Assembly: GCA_003427395.1 (NCBI GenBank)
Contig: BFEA01000922.1
Location: 278,055 to 310,450, forward strand
DNA length: 32,396 nt
Reading direction: 5' to 3'
Source of the DNA: Chara braunii
Taxonomy: Eukaryota; Streptophyta; Charophyceae; Charales; Characeae
Shown: in pieces, positions 9,606 to 18,017 of the stretch
Position numbering within the stretch: the first letter of the stretch is position 1
Layout of the letters: every line of letters starts with the position of its first letter
The notes under the pieces: generated by a model
Told to the model about the DNA's origin: nothing
The model's input: only the letters and a program-made list of their open reading frames with translations
Database searches by the model: none
Translations under genes and position numbers: made by a program

Positions 9606-9883
9606 CTGCAAAAGTTCAAAGCTAGCAGTCTAGTGGAAAACTACGGCTGCATGTGTGCCTCCTCTTTCTATATTTACTATAAGTAGAATCGCGAGGAGGG
9701 CATTTATCTAGTATTTGCCTCTGAGAAAGGGGAGGCCATAAAAACACCCCCATAGATAGAATCAGTCGTGGCTCTGTATCCTGACCTTTTTTAGGAGCCC
9801 ACAGGAGTGGTTGAAAGGGAGTTGGTCCATGCAATAGAGGTTGTCCCCGGTAGTAAGGTACCCAGAGGACGTCTCTCGCGGAG
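9606..9883 (+). pseudogene. Element B protease-RT linker
   Basis: No complete domain. Near 9800 a frame reads GVVERELVHAIEVVPGSKVPRGR, the conserved approach to RT in this family. It shifts near 9875 into the ELDELRRQLKELTEKGW helix that opens RT. Bases 9606-9790 hold only broken linker sequence. Confidence 0.6.
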
Positions 9884-10206
9884 TTGGATGAGCTCCGCCG
9901 CCAGCTCAAAGAGCTCACAGAGAAGGGATGGATTCGGCCTAGTACCTCCCCTTACGGTGCGCAAGTCTTATTTGTTCCTAAGAAGGGAGGTACACTAAGG
10001 ATGTGCATTGACTATAGGGGTCTCTATGCCATCACCGTTAAGAACGCGGAGCCCATACCCCACTTCGACGACCTACTGGATAGAGTGCAGGGATGCCGGT
10101 ACTTTACTAAGATAGATGTGTAAAGTCCGGATACCATCAAATTGCCATTAGACTGGAGGATCAACACAAAACCGCTTTTCAGACCAGGTACGGTCTGTAC
10201 GAGTTT
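9884..10206 (+). pseudogene. Element B reverse transcriptase, fingers
   Basis: DELRRQLKELTEKGWIRPSTSPYGAQVLFVPKKGG, then RMCIDYRGL and the first catalytic Asp in YFTKIDV. A stop follows at 10121, where the usual aspartate-(L)-K-S-G-Y-H-Q motif is broken by a small indel. The downstream bases still encode SGYHQIAIRLEDQHKTAFQTRYGLYEF-type RT sequence in another frame. Confidence 0.9.
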
Positions 10207-10992
10207 GTGGTGATGCCCTTTGGCCTATGCAATGCCCCTGGGACATTCCAGCACGCCATGAATAGGATATTTCACGAGTACTTAGACAAGTTTATCGCCG
10301 TGTACCTCGACGATATCCTTATATTTAGTAAGACTGTAGAGGAGCATGTTGAGCACTTGAAAATAGTGCTACGTCTCCTAAGACAGCACCAGTACAAGGT
10401 AAGCTTGGAGAAATGTGAGTTCGGTCGCACCACGATCTTGTACTTGGGTCATGAAATCTCCGCGGATGGGTTGAGGCCGGACGATGCCAAAGTGGCCAGC
10501 ATACGGGAATGGCCCAGACCTCAGACTGTTACTAAGGTCCGATTTTTTTTGGGGATGACGGGCTACTATCGTCCGTTTGTTAAAAACTATAGTACTAATT
10601 CCAAAGTGGCCAGCATACGGGACTGGCCCAGACCTCAGACTGTTACTGAGGTTCGATTGTTTTGGGGGATGACGGACTACCATCATCCGTTTGTTAAAAA
10701 CTATAGTACTGTAGCTTCTCCATTAACAGATCTCACTCGACTTGACACCCCTTGGGAGTGGACTGAAGAGTGCGAAGCAACTTTTAAGAAATTGAAGTAC
10801 GCACTGACGCACTACGAAGTCCTCAAACTTCCCGATCCTGAACAGCCCTTTGTCGTGACCACAGACACCAGCCAATATGGCATAGGCATGGTCCTTGCGC
10901 AAAAGGAGGGGAAGAAGTTTAAACCGATCAAGTATATGAGTAAGAAGATGCCCTCTCAGAAACAGGCCAGATCTACTTATGAGCGTGAACGC
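10207..10992 (+). pseudogene. Element B RT palm and thumb plus start of RNase H, interrupted by element C
   Basis: The frame reads [35 protein letters not shown] with the YLDD catalytic pair, YLGHEISADGLRPDD, and two copies of a KVASIR(E/D)WPRPQTVT...FVKNYST segment. It continues into RNase H with FVVTTDTSQYGIGMVL (first Asp) and STYERE (Glu), where it is cut by element C at 10993. The remaining RNase H residues lie at 20877-21147. An in-frame 38-residue duplication lengthens the thumb/connection; its effect on activity is unknown. Confidence 0.93.
10487..10710 (+). repeat. In-frame tandem duplication in element B RT
   Basis: Two 110 bp copies (10487-10596 and 10601-10710) separated by AATT give a 114 bp period, exactly 38 codons. 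They differ at about nine positions, so the duplication is not recent and is not a simple assembly echo. Confidence 0.95.
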
Positions 10993-11747
10993 TGTTACGA
11001 TCCTGGCCAATTTCGAAGTATACATTCATCTGAAAGTACAATGCCATCCAATTGCAAAAAGAAATGAATGAACTTGAGAGGAGAGAGAGGGAAAGAAGAA
11101 GAAGAAGAAGTAAGAAAGAAGAAGAAGATGATGTACTCCAGCATAGACCAATGACAAGGCTCTTCTTCTTCGCCAACCAATCTCTTCCTCCTTATCTCCT
11201 CCCCTCTTACTCAAACAAGAAGTAACAATAATAATGTTGAATGATTGAACCAGAATCAATGTCTGAATCCCACTTCTACTGCAGGCACAACATGAGGTCC
11301 ACCATAGCCATGGCCACCCGTCCTCTTCCTCTACATACAGGCNGAGNCTATGGNGGACTACTGAGGCTTCAGCCTCCTGTCCAAAGGACAACCCAAAGCA
11401 GCTATGTCGCTGCCCGACTTCAAGGTCATGACCATGCANCTATGCCACTGTCCACTCAACCGCCATGCCTGACTCTGCCCCGAGCTTCCTTGATGCGGCA
11501 CTACCCCCACTGGGGCCTTCCAGATGCAGCGCCTAACAAGGTGATGAANATGGTGTCCGNCATAGCCAGGTAAGTACCCCACCACTCTCCTCCTTGGTCC
11601 CCTTCTCCCTCCTCCTCCTACCGGTAGAGCTCCACCATAGCCAAGGTGGAAGCTCTCGACTTCTTCCTCCCAGTAGCGCTGTAGTACCCAGCGCCACTCC
11701 AGCCAGCGCTCCAGCAGTGTGTCGCCAAACTTGCACACTGAAGAATG

Positions 11748-11785
11748 CTGTCTCTTATACACATCTAGATGTGTATAAGAGACAG
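11748..11785. other. Nextera mate-pair junction adaptor left in assembly
   Basis: The 19 bases CTGTCTCTTATACACATCT are followed immediately by their exact reverse complement. This is the Tn5 mosaic-end junction made when mate-pair fragments are circularised, so it is a library artefact. In translation it yields the telltale peptide SYTHLDVYKRQ. The same place in the other LTR has no insertion. Confidence 0.97.
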
Positions 11786-11854
11786 CTGTAGTACCCAGCG
11801 CCACTCCAGCCAGCGCTCCAGCAGTGTGTCGCCAAACTTGCACACTGAAGAATG
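11786..11854. repeat. 69 bp artefactual duplication beside the adaptor
   Basis: Exact copy of 11679-11747, with the adaptor between the copies. The 5' LTR has this segment once, so the second copy most likely came from a mate-pair read assembled through its junction. Confidence 0.93.
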
Positions 11855-12471
11855 AGGCCGAGCTCTTGCCTCAGCCTCTTGATATAGCGGCCTGCTTGCC
11901 TCTTGGGCGGTGACTTCCAGGCCGCTCGGCCTCCCCAGCAACCGGTACCTCCTCCCTTTCGGAGGGAAACATCATTGCAGACTCTGATATTGCCCATACA
12001 GGCTCTAGACTCAGACTGGATGGACTGGTACCGGCCTAGACCTAGCCTGCCGCTACTGGGCCTCTAAGAATGCCGACTTTGTCTTCTTCTGCTCGGCATC
12101 GAGTACCCGGCACATCTACTGCTATTGGGTGCGGTACCGGCCTACCTGCTACTTGAGTGTTTTTTTTCCGTTGCTCCAAGCACCACGGGCCCCTGGCTCC
12201 TCTACTTGAGCGTTTCCCCCGCTGCAACCCTCGATGCCACAGCTACAGGTAACTACCGGCCCTACGGGCCTGCCAAACAAGCAAGTACCCTTGCGGGTCA
12301 CACACACTCATGCCGACAAGCACTCAGATAGGCACACAAGTCCATAGGCACACACACATACAGACTTAGAAAACACAGCAGAATGCGGGAATCTCAGAAA
12401 GGCATCCATTCCATCGGCAGAACTTCATAAATCAGCAGTGTTCTCAGTCTGTTTTATGGCGGGTCATTACA

Positions 12472-12485
12472 CTACCCCTCCCCTC
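12472..12485 (-). promoter_or_regulatory. Polypurine tract of element C
   Basis: GAGGGGAGGGGTAG on the minus strand abuts the 3' LTR start TGTAAT. It lies 28 bp after the integrase stop codon and would prime plus-strand DNA synthesis. Confidence 0.93.
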
Positions 12486-12513
12486 AAGAGCGAGGTCCCT
12501 TCGAGCGAGTAAC

Positions 12514-13926
12514 TCAATCAGAGTCCTTGCATAATGCATCATAAGCGTAAATAGCGAAGAGAGATCGGGTATGTTCCGTAGGAGTGAGGGTAGCAATGAA
12601 TTTAGGCTGCTGTTCAGAACTTATCAATCGTTCATATGTGTTGACTCCTCGTGGGGCACTCTGCAGGAAGTCTTTCTTAGCGATCCAGTAGACGTCATTC
12701 AACGGGTGGTACAGAACATCGACTTTGTACTGTCCGTTTCTTCCCTTTCCAATGTGCTCGACAATCCTATCGACCTCGTGACCGCCATTGATTGCGCGAG
12801 GAATCATTGATTCTCGATACGGAAAAGTCTCAGGTGGTTCATACGGAAACAACTTTGATGCATGAAAGACTAGGTACGTGCGCATATGAGTAGGCACATC
12901 GATCATGTAAGAAGGACCAAAGGAACCATCTCCCACTCGGTTCAGCACCTTCCACGGACCGTAGTACCGAGGAAGAAGTTTTCGTGATATACCTTCTTCT
13001 TCAGAAAACTCGGACATCTTGACCCAGGCATAACTTCCCACTGTGAAAGGGTCAGGCTGGCGCTTTTTATTTGCATGCTTAATCATGACACTGCGTCGCT
13101 TTTCCATGGCTGCGACAACAACTTTGAGCAAACGATCAAACTTAGCGTTGTAGCCTGGCTGGCCAGGTGTCAGGCCAGGTGGCTGGTCAGGAAACAGATA
13201 GGATAGGGGATTGCGAATCTGCCAACCGAGGTGCAGCCGATTAGGTGTCATCGCGGTGGAGGAGTGTATGGAGTTGTTATACAATCCCTGCACAATCGGC
13301 AATTCCAAATCCCAAGAGTTCTGATCAGGCACAATTAGAGCTCTAAGAAGTTGGATCACGGTCTGGTTGACCTCCTCAGCCAGTCCATTGGCTTCGGGAT
13401 GTCGGCCAGACGTCATCTTGAGTTTGATGTTGTAGATCTGGGAGGTGAAGTCCTTCCAATCTGCACTTATGAACCTGGTGTCCCGGTCACTCACAAGAGT
13501 TTTCGGGGGCCCACACTGCAGAATGTACCGTTTGTGGAATTCCTTGATCACAAGGTCAGTTGGGGCGTGAGATGGTAATGGAATTAGATTTAGAAACTTT
13601 GAAAAGCGGTCAATGATCACCATCACTTGTGAATATCCATTTTTGCTCTTCTTCCCCATGTCCGTGAAGTCGATGGATAGAGACTCACCCGGACCATCAG
13701 GAATAGGAAGAGGATGCAGCAACCCATAGGGCTTCTGCCGAGATGGTTTGATGCGTTGACAGACTTCATACTCAGCCACAAACTTTCGTGCCATTCCTTT
13801 CATTCCAGGCCATACAAACTTTTGCAACAGACTTCCATATGTCTTTTCAAAACCGAAGTGTCCACTCCGGCCATGACCCAAGTCCAAGAAGTGAGTAAGG
13901 ATCGACTCATGGTTGGGTACACACAG
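12514..13926 (-). CDS. Element C integrase with chromodomain-like tail
   Basis: The 457-residue open frame (first Met at 13887) covers nearly all of integrase. The zinc finger has His5 and His10, but the first Cys of the pair is Tyr40; Cys43 is kept. The catalytic triad is Asp73 (SIDFTD), Asp134 (SDRDTRF) and Glu171 (GLAEEVN), 36 residues between the last two. The SH3-like region with GPW is at 305-345 and a chromodomain-like stretch (GQYKVDVLYHP...VYWIAKKDF) at 370-410. The same frame continues upstream through TGA 13927-13929 into RNase H, so this is the end of a longer pol. The damaged zinc finger and upstream stops make activity unlikely. Confidence 0.93.
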   Translation of the reverse strand: MCVPNHESILTHFLDLGHGRSGHFGFEKTYGSLLQKFVWPGMKGMARKFVAEYEVCQRIKPSRQKPYGLLHPLPIPDGPGESLSIDFTDMGKKSKNGYSQVMVIIDRFSKFLNLIPLPSHAPTDLVIKEFHKRYILQCGPPKTLVSDRDTRFISADWKDFTSQIYNIKLKMTSGRHPEANGLAEEVNQTVIQLLRALIVPDQNSWDLELPIVQGLYNNSIHSSTAMTPNRLHLGWQIRNPLSYLFPDQPPGLTPGQPGYNAKFDRLLKVVVAAMEKRRSVMIKHANKKRQPDPFTVGSYAWVKMSEFSEEEGISRKLLPRYYGPWKVLNRVGDGSFGPSYMIDVPTHMRTYLVFHASKLFPYEPPETFPYRESMIPRAINGGHEVDRIVEHIGKGRNGQYKVDVLYHPLNDVYWIAKKDFLQSAPRGVNTYERLISSEQQPKFIATLTPTEHTRSLFAIYAYDALCKDSD

Positions 13927-14232
13927 TCAGTCATGCTTCTCGTAACGTCGGAAAAGTAATCCCTTACATTCATAGAAATCAGGCTGACTGCTAGGGTCAA
14001 CCCGAATCTGCTCAAGGATGACACTGAGTTTCGGGTCCTTGGCAGTATGCTCAATGAGTTCCTCTTTCAAATTCTTACGGAGATCATAGGAACCCACAAG
14101 GCAAGTCATGTACTCAGGATGGCGAAACAAAGCATCCGCAACGCGATTGTAACAACCTTTCTTGTGCTTAAGTTCAAAATCATACACATCAGTCTCATGC
14201 AGCCAGCGGGTCAATGTGGTTGATGGATTAAT
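13927..14232 (-). pseudogene. Element C RNase H C-terminus and linker to integrase
   Basis: In the same frame as RT and integrase. It reads LTRWLHETDVYDFELKHKKG, then YNRVADALFRHPEY (the RNase H end, with the usual ALSRR motif altered to ALFRH), then a linker to YEKHD. It is bounded by TAG 14233-14235 and TGA 13927-13929, both of which could come from a single C-to-T change. Confidence 0.88.
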
Positions 14233-15384
14233 CTATGTCTGAATCCATTTCAAAGTCTCGTGATCTGAGAACACTTTGAAATGACGACCCAAGAGGTAGT
14301 GTTTCCAATGGTCTAGTGGCTCTCGCAAAGCATAGAGTTCTCGCATGTAAGTGGAAGCAACTACCTTGTGGTTGGGCATGCGTTTGCTGTAATATTCAAG
14401 CGGACGTAAGCCATCACCGTCATCTTGCTGCAGCACTGCACCAATCCCATACAAGCTTGCATCCGCAGTTACTACGAATGTAAGTTTGGGATCTGCAATG
14501 CGGAGCACCGGATGACTCACCGAAGCCTCCTTCAACGCTTGGAAGGCGGCTGTGCATTCCCCATCCCATGTGTAAGACACATTCTTACTTGTCAATTTGG
14601 ACAGCGGACGGTTGATGATAGAGAATTTGGGTACAAACTTACGGTAGTATGACGCAAGACCAAGAAAAGAACGCAACTCGCGGACATTGGCCGGTTGAGG
14701 CAAGTTGCGGATGACCTCAACTTTGGTTGCCTCGGGCTCTAGGCCTGCAGCGGACAACCGATGTCCAAGGTAGATGACGTTGTCCCTCCCAAACTCAGAT
14801 TTCTCCAAGTTGAGATGGAGTTGCGCATCCTTGAGGATCTGCAACACCTCCTCAAGATGTCTCATGTGCTCCTCCATCGATTTGTTGAAGATCAGTATGT
14901 CATCCAAATACACAACAACAAATCGGTTGATCTGATTGCGGAACATCCTGTCCATGAGACTTTGAAAGGTGGCCGGTGCATTCGTGAGGCCGAAGGGCAT
15001 GGCAGTAAACTCGTACAGCCCATCGCGAGTTTTGAATGCAGTTTTGTGCTGGTCTGCAGGGTCGACTTCAATCTGGTGGTAGCCAGACTTGAGATCGATC
15101 TCGCTGAAGACCTTGCACCCACCTGCAACATCAAGCAGATCATCAATACGCGGCAAAGGATAAGCGTTCTTTCTTGTTATAATATTCAGTTTGCGGTAGT
15201 CAATACACATCCGTAGTTTGCCTCCTTTCTTAGGGACAAAAAGAACCGGTGCATTGAATTCGGATTCGCTTGGCTTGATCCATCCCTTCCCAATCATGTC
15301 ATCGATCTGTCTTCGCAACTCCTCCAATTCGCCTGAGCCCATTCGATAGACACAACCTTTTGGAGGAGTGCTACCTTCTATCAA
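14233..15384 (-). CDS. Element C reverse transcriptase and RNase H
   Basis: A 383-residue open frame. The RT fingers run from ELEELRRQIDDMIGKGW (residue 20) through RMCIDYRKLN. Catalytic residues are Asp97 (SEIDLKSGYHQ) and Asp161-Asp162 in YLDD, with [13 protein letters not shown] between them. The thumb/connection includes LRSFLGLASYYRKF at 237-250. RNase H shows Asp308 (TADASLYGIG), Glu349 (MREL) and Asp374 (FSDHETL). It ends at a TAG where relatives have Gln. The frame is open upstream to TAG 15403-15405, so the nominal start is not a true initiation site but part of a Gag-Pol polyprotein. All RT active-site residues are intact. Confidence 0.95.
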   Translation of the reverse strand: MIEGSTPPKGCVYRMGSGELEELRRQIDDMIGKGWIKPSESEFNAPVLFVPKKGGKLRMCIDYRKLNIITRKNAYPLPRIDDLLDVAGGCKVFSEIDLKSGYHQIEVDPADQHKTAFKTRDGLYEFTAMPFGLTNAPATFQSLMDRMFRNQINRFVVVYLDDILIFNKSMEEHMRHLEEVLQILKDAQLHLNLEKSEFGRDNVIYLGHRLSAAGLEPEATKVEVIRNLPQPANVRELRSFLGLASYYRKFVPKFSIINRPLSKLTSKNVSYTWDGECTAAFQALKEASVSHPVLRIADPKLTFVVTADASLYGIGAVLQQDDGDGLRPLEYYSKRMPNHKVVASTYMRELYALREPLDHWKHYLLGRHFKVFSDHETLKWIQT

Positions 15385-16508
15385 CTCGATCTTGCGTCGG
15401 ACCTAACGCACGGGAACTCCATGCGGTTCAGCCAAGACTGCAGGAAATTGGTTGAGAAGGTTGCGAATTTCTGATGGGATCTCCGGAGGTGGATCTTCAC
15501 TCTAAGGTGCAAGCGTACCAGATTGCATAGGTGCAATCAAAACAACAGGATTTGAAGCAGAGTCGTTTGGACTAGAAGTAGATTTAGTAGAGGTAGAAGT
15601 AGTTGCTTCGGAAGTAGAAACAACATGCGAAGTAGAATCATTATGTACAACAAAAATAGAAGGCACATGAGCAGGCCTAACAAAGGCTATATACATTTGC
15701 TCATCAACTTTGCGCCTGCGCCACTTTTTGCAGAATTGCATTGCATTGAGAAAAGTTACTTGGGACTCGCGCGGCTCATCCAAGAGGACTGGACGCTCGA
15801 TTCCCATGGCATCTTTGACCATGAACTGTGAGCCCTTCCACGTGGTTCTTTCACATTGGACTTGCAACCAACCCAAACCAATAACCGCGTCGAAGGGGCA
15901 CTGATCAAGGACATAGAAGTTCAATTCATGCGTGATTGTGCAGTCTGCATCAAAGGTAGTGCGCACACCTTTGACTGCATGTGTAGATGTGACAACCTCT
16001 TGGTTGCCCACTTGGGTCCGGTGAGGATTATGCAAGGTCACTTGCTTCATTCCCAAGCGTGCCTTACGGATGCCGTGCGGCGAGAAGTAGTTGGCGTTTA
16101 CACCACAATCAGCCAACGCACGAATGTAACAGCCATTAATGTAGAGTTTGAAGAAGATCAACTTCGTTCTCCCTTGCGCGCGTTCTTGCTTCATATGAGC
16201 CCAACGCGTCAACAGAGCATGGAAGTCAATTTCTTCCGACTCCACCCAAGGCTCCTTATAGAGGATGTGCAATTTCTCAGCCTTGGAATCAGCATCAGAT
16301 GGGGTTTCAAGAGAGGTTTGCTGAGTGGGATCAGAATCCAGAAAAGGATCTGCACTTACATGTTCAACCTCTCCATCTGTAGAGTGTGCTGATGATGTCT
16401 CTACCCCCGTTGCTGGTTTCCCTGCGACAATCTGAAACAATGATGGACTGAGTGTCCCAGTTTGGTGCAATGCAGGCAAACCCCTCTTTTCACCCTGTTC
16501 TTCCACTC
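15385..16508 (-). CDS. Element C retropepsin-like protease and linker
   Basis: The pol frame opens at 16508. The main open stretch (15502-16506, 334 residues) begins with a Ser/Thr-rich spacer. It contains the protease strand KLYINGCYIRALADCGVNANYF with catalytic Asp133, although the usual D-(S/T)-G is D-C-G, and the C-terminal FDAVIGLGWLQV signature. A Ser/Thr-rich linker follows. TAG 15502-15504 and TAG 15403-15405 break the frame before RT; both fall in linker sequence and fit CAG to TAG. The frame overlaps the end of gag by 108 bp in the -1 register, so frameshifting or an old indel may link them. Confidence 0.85.
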
Positions 16509-17159
16509 ACTTTCACTGATCCGGAGATCTACCCATGGTTTGGTGGCAGGATCTTCCGGTTTGGGTGGAATCTTCGCTCCCTTGGGAAGGAGAATGGTGT
16601 TAGTATTGTTCTTCACTGTGGTCCTCGGTCCCTTACTTTTGAAGGCAGTCTTCTTGAAGGCATTCATAGATTCATCATCATTCACACACTCAGACTCATG
16701 GGCTGACGAAGAGCAAGATGCCTCACAGCCTTGCTCTTGATCGTCATCAAGAGAAGGATCCTCTGCGAAGGTTTCCTCGTCATCCTCAAGTAGATCGTGC
16801 GCTGAAAAACGGTTGATGCTCGGAAACCGTTTGCGGCCGGTGGTATTTTCGCCACCCGATCCACCCGGGAGATCTTGTGCCTCCAGTTTGACTAAGTCCC
16901 GCATGAGGGTAAGCCAATCTGTATACTCGATGAGTCCGAGCCCCAGGCGATGTGTTATAATAGAGGGGACCGTGCTTTTTATCACATCCAAGCAAGACTG
17001 CGCAGTCATCTCCAGATCCGGAGTAGCAAATAGTTTACTAACATACTGCTGCAGGCTATGCATGGTGCCGGTCCACTTGCTATGCTTGACCTTGTCAAGC
17101 TTGAGTCTAGCTTTGGTTGCAGCATGTGGATCAGCATACTGTTTGATCAAGAGTTCCTA
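16401..17159 (-). CDS. gag: Element C Gag, capsid C-terminus and zinc knuckle
   Basis: The open frame begins after TAG 17157-17159 and runs LIKQYADPHAATKARLKLDKV and MHSLQQYVSKLFATPDLEM, which is the C-terminal half of a Ty3/gypsy capsid domain. An acidic, low-complexity region (DDEETFAEDPSLDDDQEQG) follows, then the nucleocapsid knuckle CLHCTKLGHSVHHC, a perfect C-X2-C-X4-H-X4-C. It stops 15 residues later at 16401, inside the start of the pol frame. The upstream TAG fits CAG to TAG within ATL-Q-ELL. Confidence 0.88.
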
Positions 17160-17200
17160 GAGTGTGGCTACAGGCGTAGCCTTCAGCCATTTGTTCAGGT

Positions 17201-17671
17201 CTATTCTTTATAGCCTGCTTGCACAGTTTGGATTTCTAAGAATCCTCTTACGGCGGGTTCCACATTGGTCCCTAGGACCGACGACTGAGTAACCGGGAGT
17301 GTTCCCAGCACATCAAAGTAGGATCGCATAGAGCTGATCCAGGATTCAATGTCGTCCTTTCCGGTGTATTTAGACGGAATTTGTGCCGCCTTTCTATCCA
17401 TGTAAGGAAAGTTGCAGCTAGGACCAGCAGTTGCTGGGTCCGAACTCGGGACTGCAACAGTTCCAGAATGCCCTGCACTGCCACTTGCCGCTGCAGCAGC
17501 AGCAGCAGCAACAGCGGGGTCTAGACCTGCTGCAGATCCGGATAGGTTGTTAGTCACACTTAAAGAAGAAGAAGAAGTAGAAGAAGACACATTTAGAGGG
17601 GCAAAAACGGACTGACACACAACACTAGAAGCAGGGTAGGCAGGCGGAAGGACACTTTGGGCAGGCTGCAA
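17201..17671 (-). pseudogene. gag: Element C Gag, linker and capsid N-terminus
   Basis: The reading runs from a Gln/Pro/Ser-rich linker through a polyalanine tract (encoded by a GCA/GCT repeat near 17485-17515) to the capsid start KYTGKDDIESWISSMRSYFDVL. It ends at a stop near 17201, where an indel shifts the frame toward the next gag piece. It is also one base out of frame with the upstream N-terminal piece. Confidence 0.8.
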
Positions 17672-17672
17672 G

Positions 17673-18017
17673 TTAGCAAGTTGTTGCAGCTGGTTGCTGC
17701 TGCGCCATCAGGGCCATATCCTCGCGTAACTTCTTGAGTTTGTCGAACACCTTTGCGAGCTGGCCTGTATGGTCCTCAGCAGCCCGGGCGTCTACCAAAG
17801 CCCTGAGGAGTGAAACGGTTTTCTCTTCCACCTCCTCGTCAATTAAGGCGGACACAGTACTGAAGACCACTTTGTGAGTCTTCATCTTTTCTTCCCTCTC
17901 CTTCTCCTTCTCTTCCTCTTCCCTCTTCAATGCTTTCTCATAGAAGAATCGGTACTGCGCTTTTTCTGCCTCGGGGGCAGCGTCCATTTGCAACTTCCAT
18001 TCTGCTGCAGATGCCAT
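17673..18017 (-). pseudogene. gag: Element C Gag, N-terminal coiled coil
   Basis: I place the start at the ATG at 18017 (MASAAEWKLQMDAAPEAEKAQ) because it opens the conserved-looking part; the frame is open upstream to 18107. It holds a strongly charged helix of Lys/Glu repeats (KREEEEKEKEREEKMK), a helical segment EEVEEKTVSLLRALVDAR and a Gln-rich end. An extra C in the CAGCAGCAACCAG run near 17690 shifts it away from the rest of Gag. Confidence 0.75.

Larger units (their letters stand above)
5839..10992 (+). mobile_element. Element B, left part: Ty3/gypsy retrotransposon
   Basis: Primer binding site, long leader, gag, protease, RT and the first part of RNase H in order on the plus strand. 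The reading breaks off after the TYERE motif of RNase H and resumes at 20877 beyond element C. No 5' LTR is recognisable: the 50 bp left of the primer site already border RT of element A, so the LTR is truncated or lost. Sequence just downstream of its integrase resembles that downstream of the element A integrase (CTCAGAGGAC...TCGAAAT), suggesting related families. Confidence 0.85.
10993..12471 (-). repeat. 3' LTR of element C
   Basis: Near-identical to 19504-20876. It is 106 bp longer because of an adaptor plus duplication at 11748-11854. Ns occur at 11343, 11347, 11354, 11439, 11549 and 11560. Differences from the other LTR cluster in the outer ends (about 10993-11055 and after about 12065). 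The plus strand shows a GAAGAAGAAG-type purine run near 11090-11130. Open frames inside the LTR, including those with Ns, are not genes. Confidence 0.95.

Noticed and set aside
11358-11843. 161-codon minus-strand frame and related frames with AVSYTHLDVYKRQ
   Set aside because: They read through the Nextera adaptor and Ns inside an LTR; the equivalent frame in the other LTR lacks the peptide.
12472-12513. Possible env-like third gene after integrase
   Set aside because: In element C the integrase stop is 28 bp from the polypurine tract; in element D the tail also ends close to the tract, leaving no room. The 2.6 kb gap in element A has only repeats and short unrelated frames.
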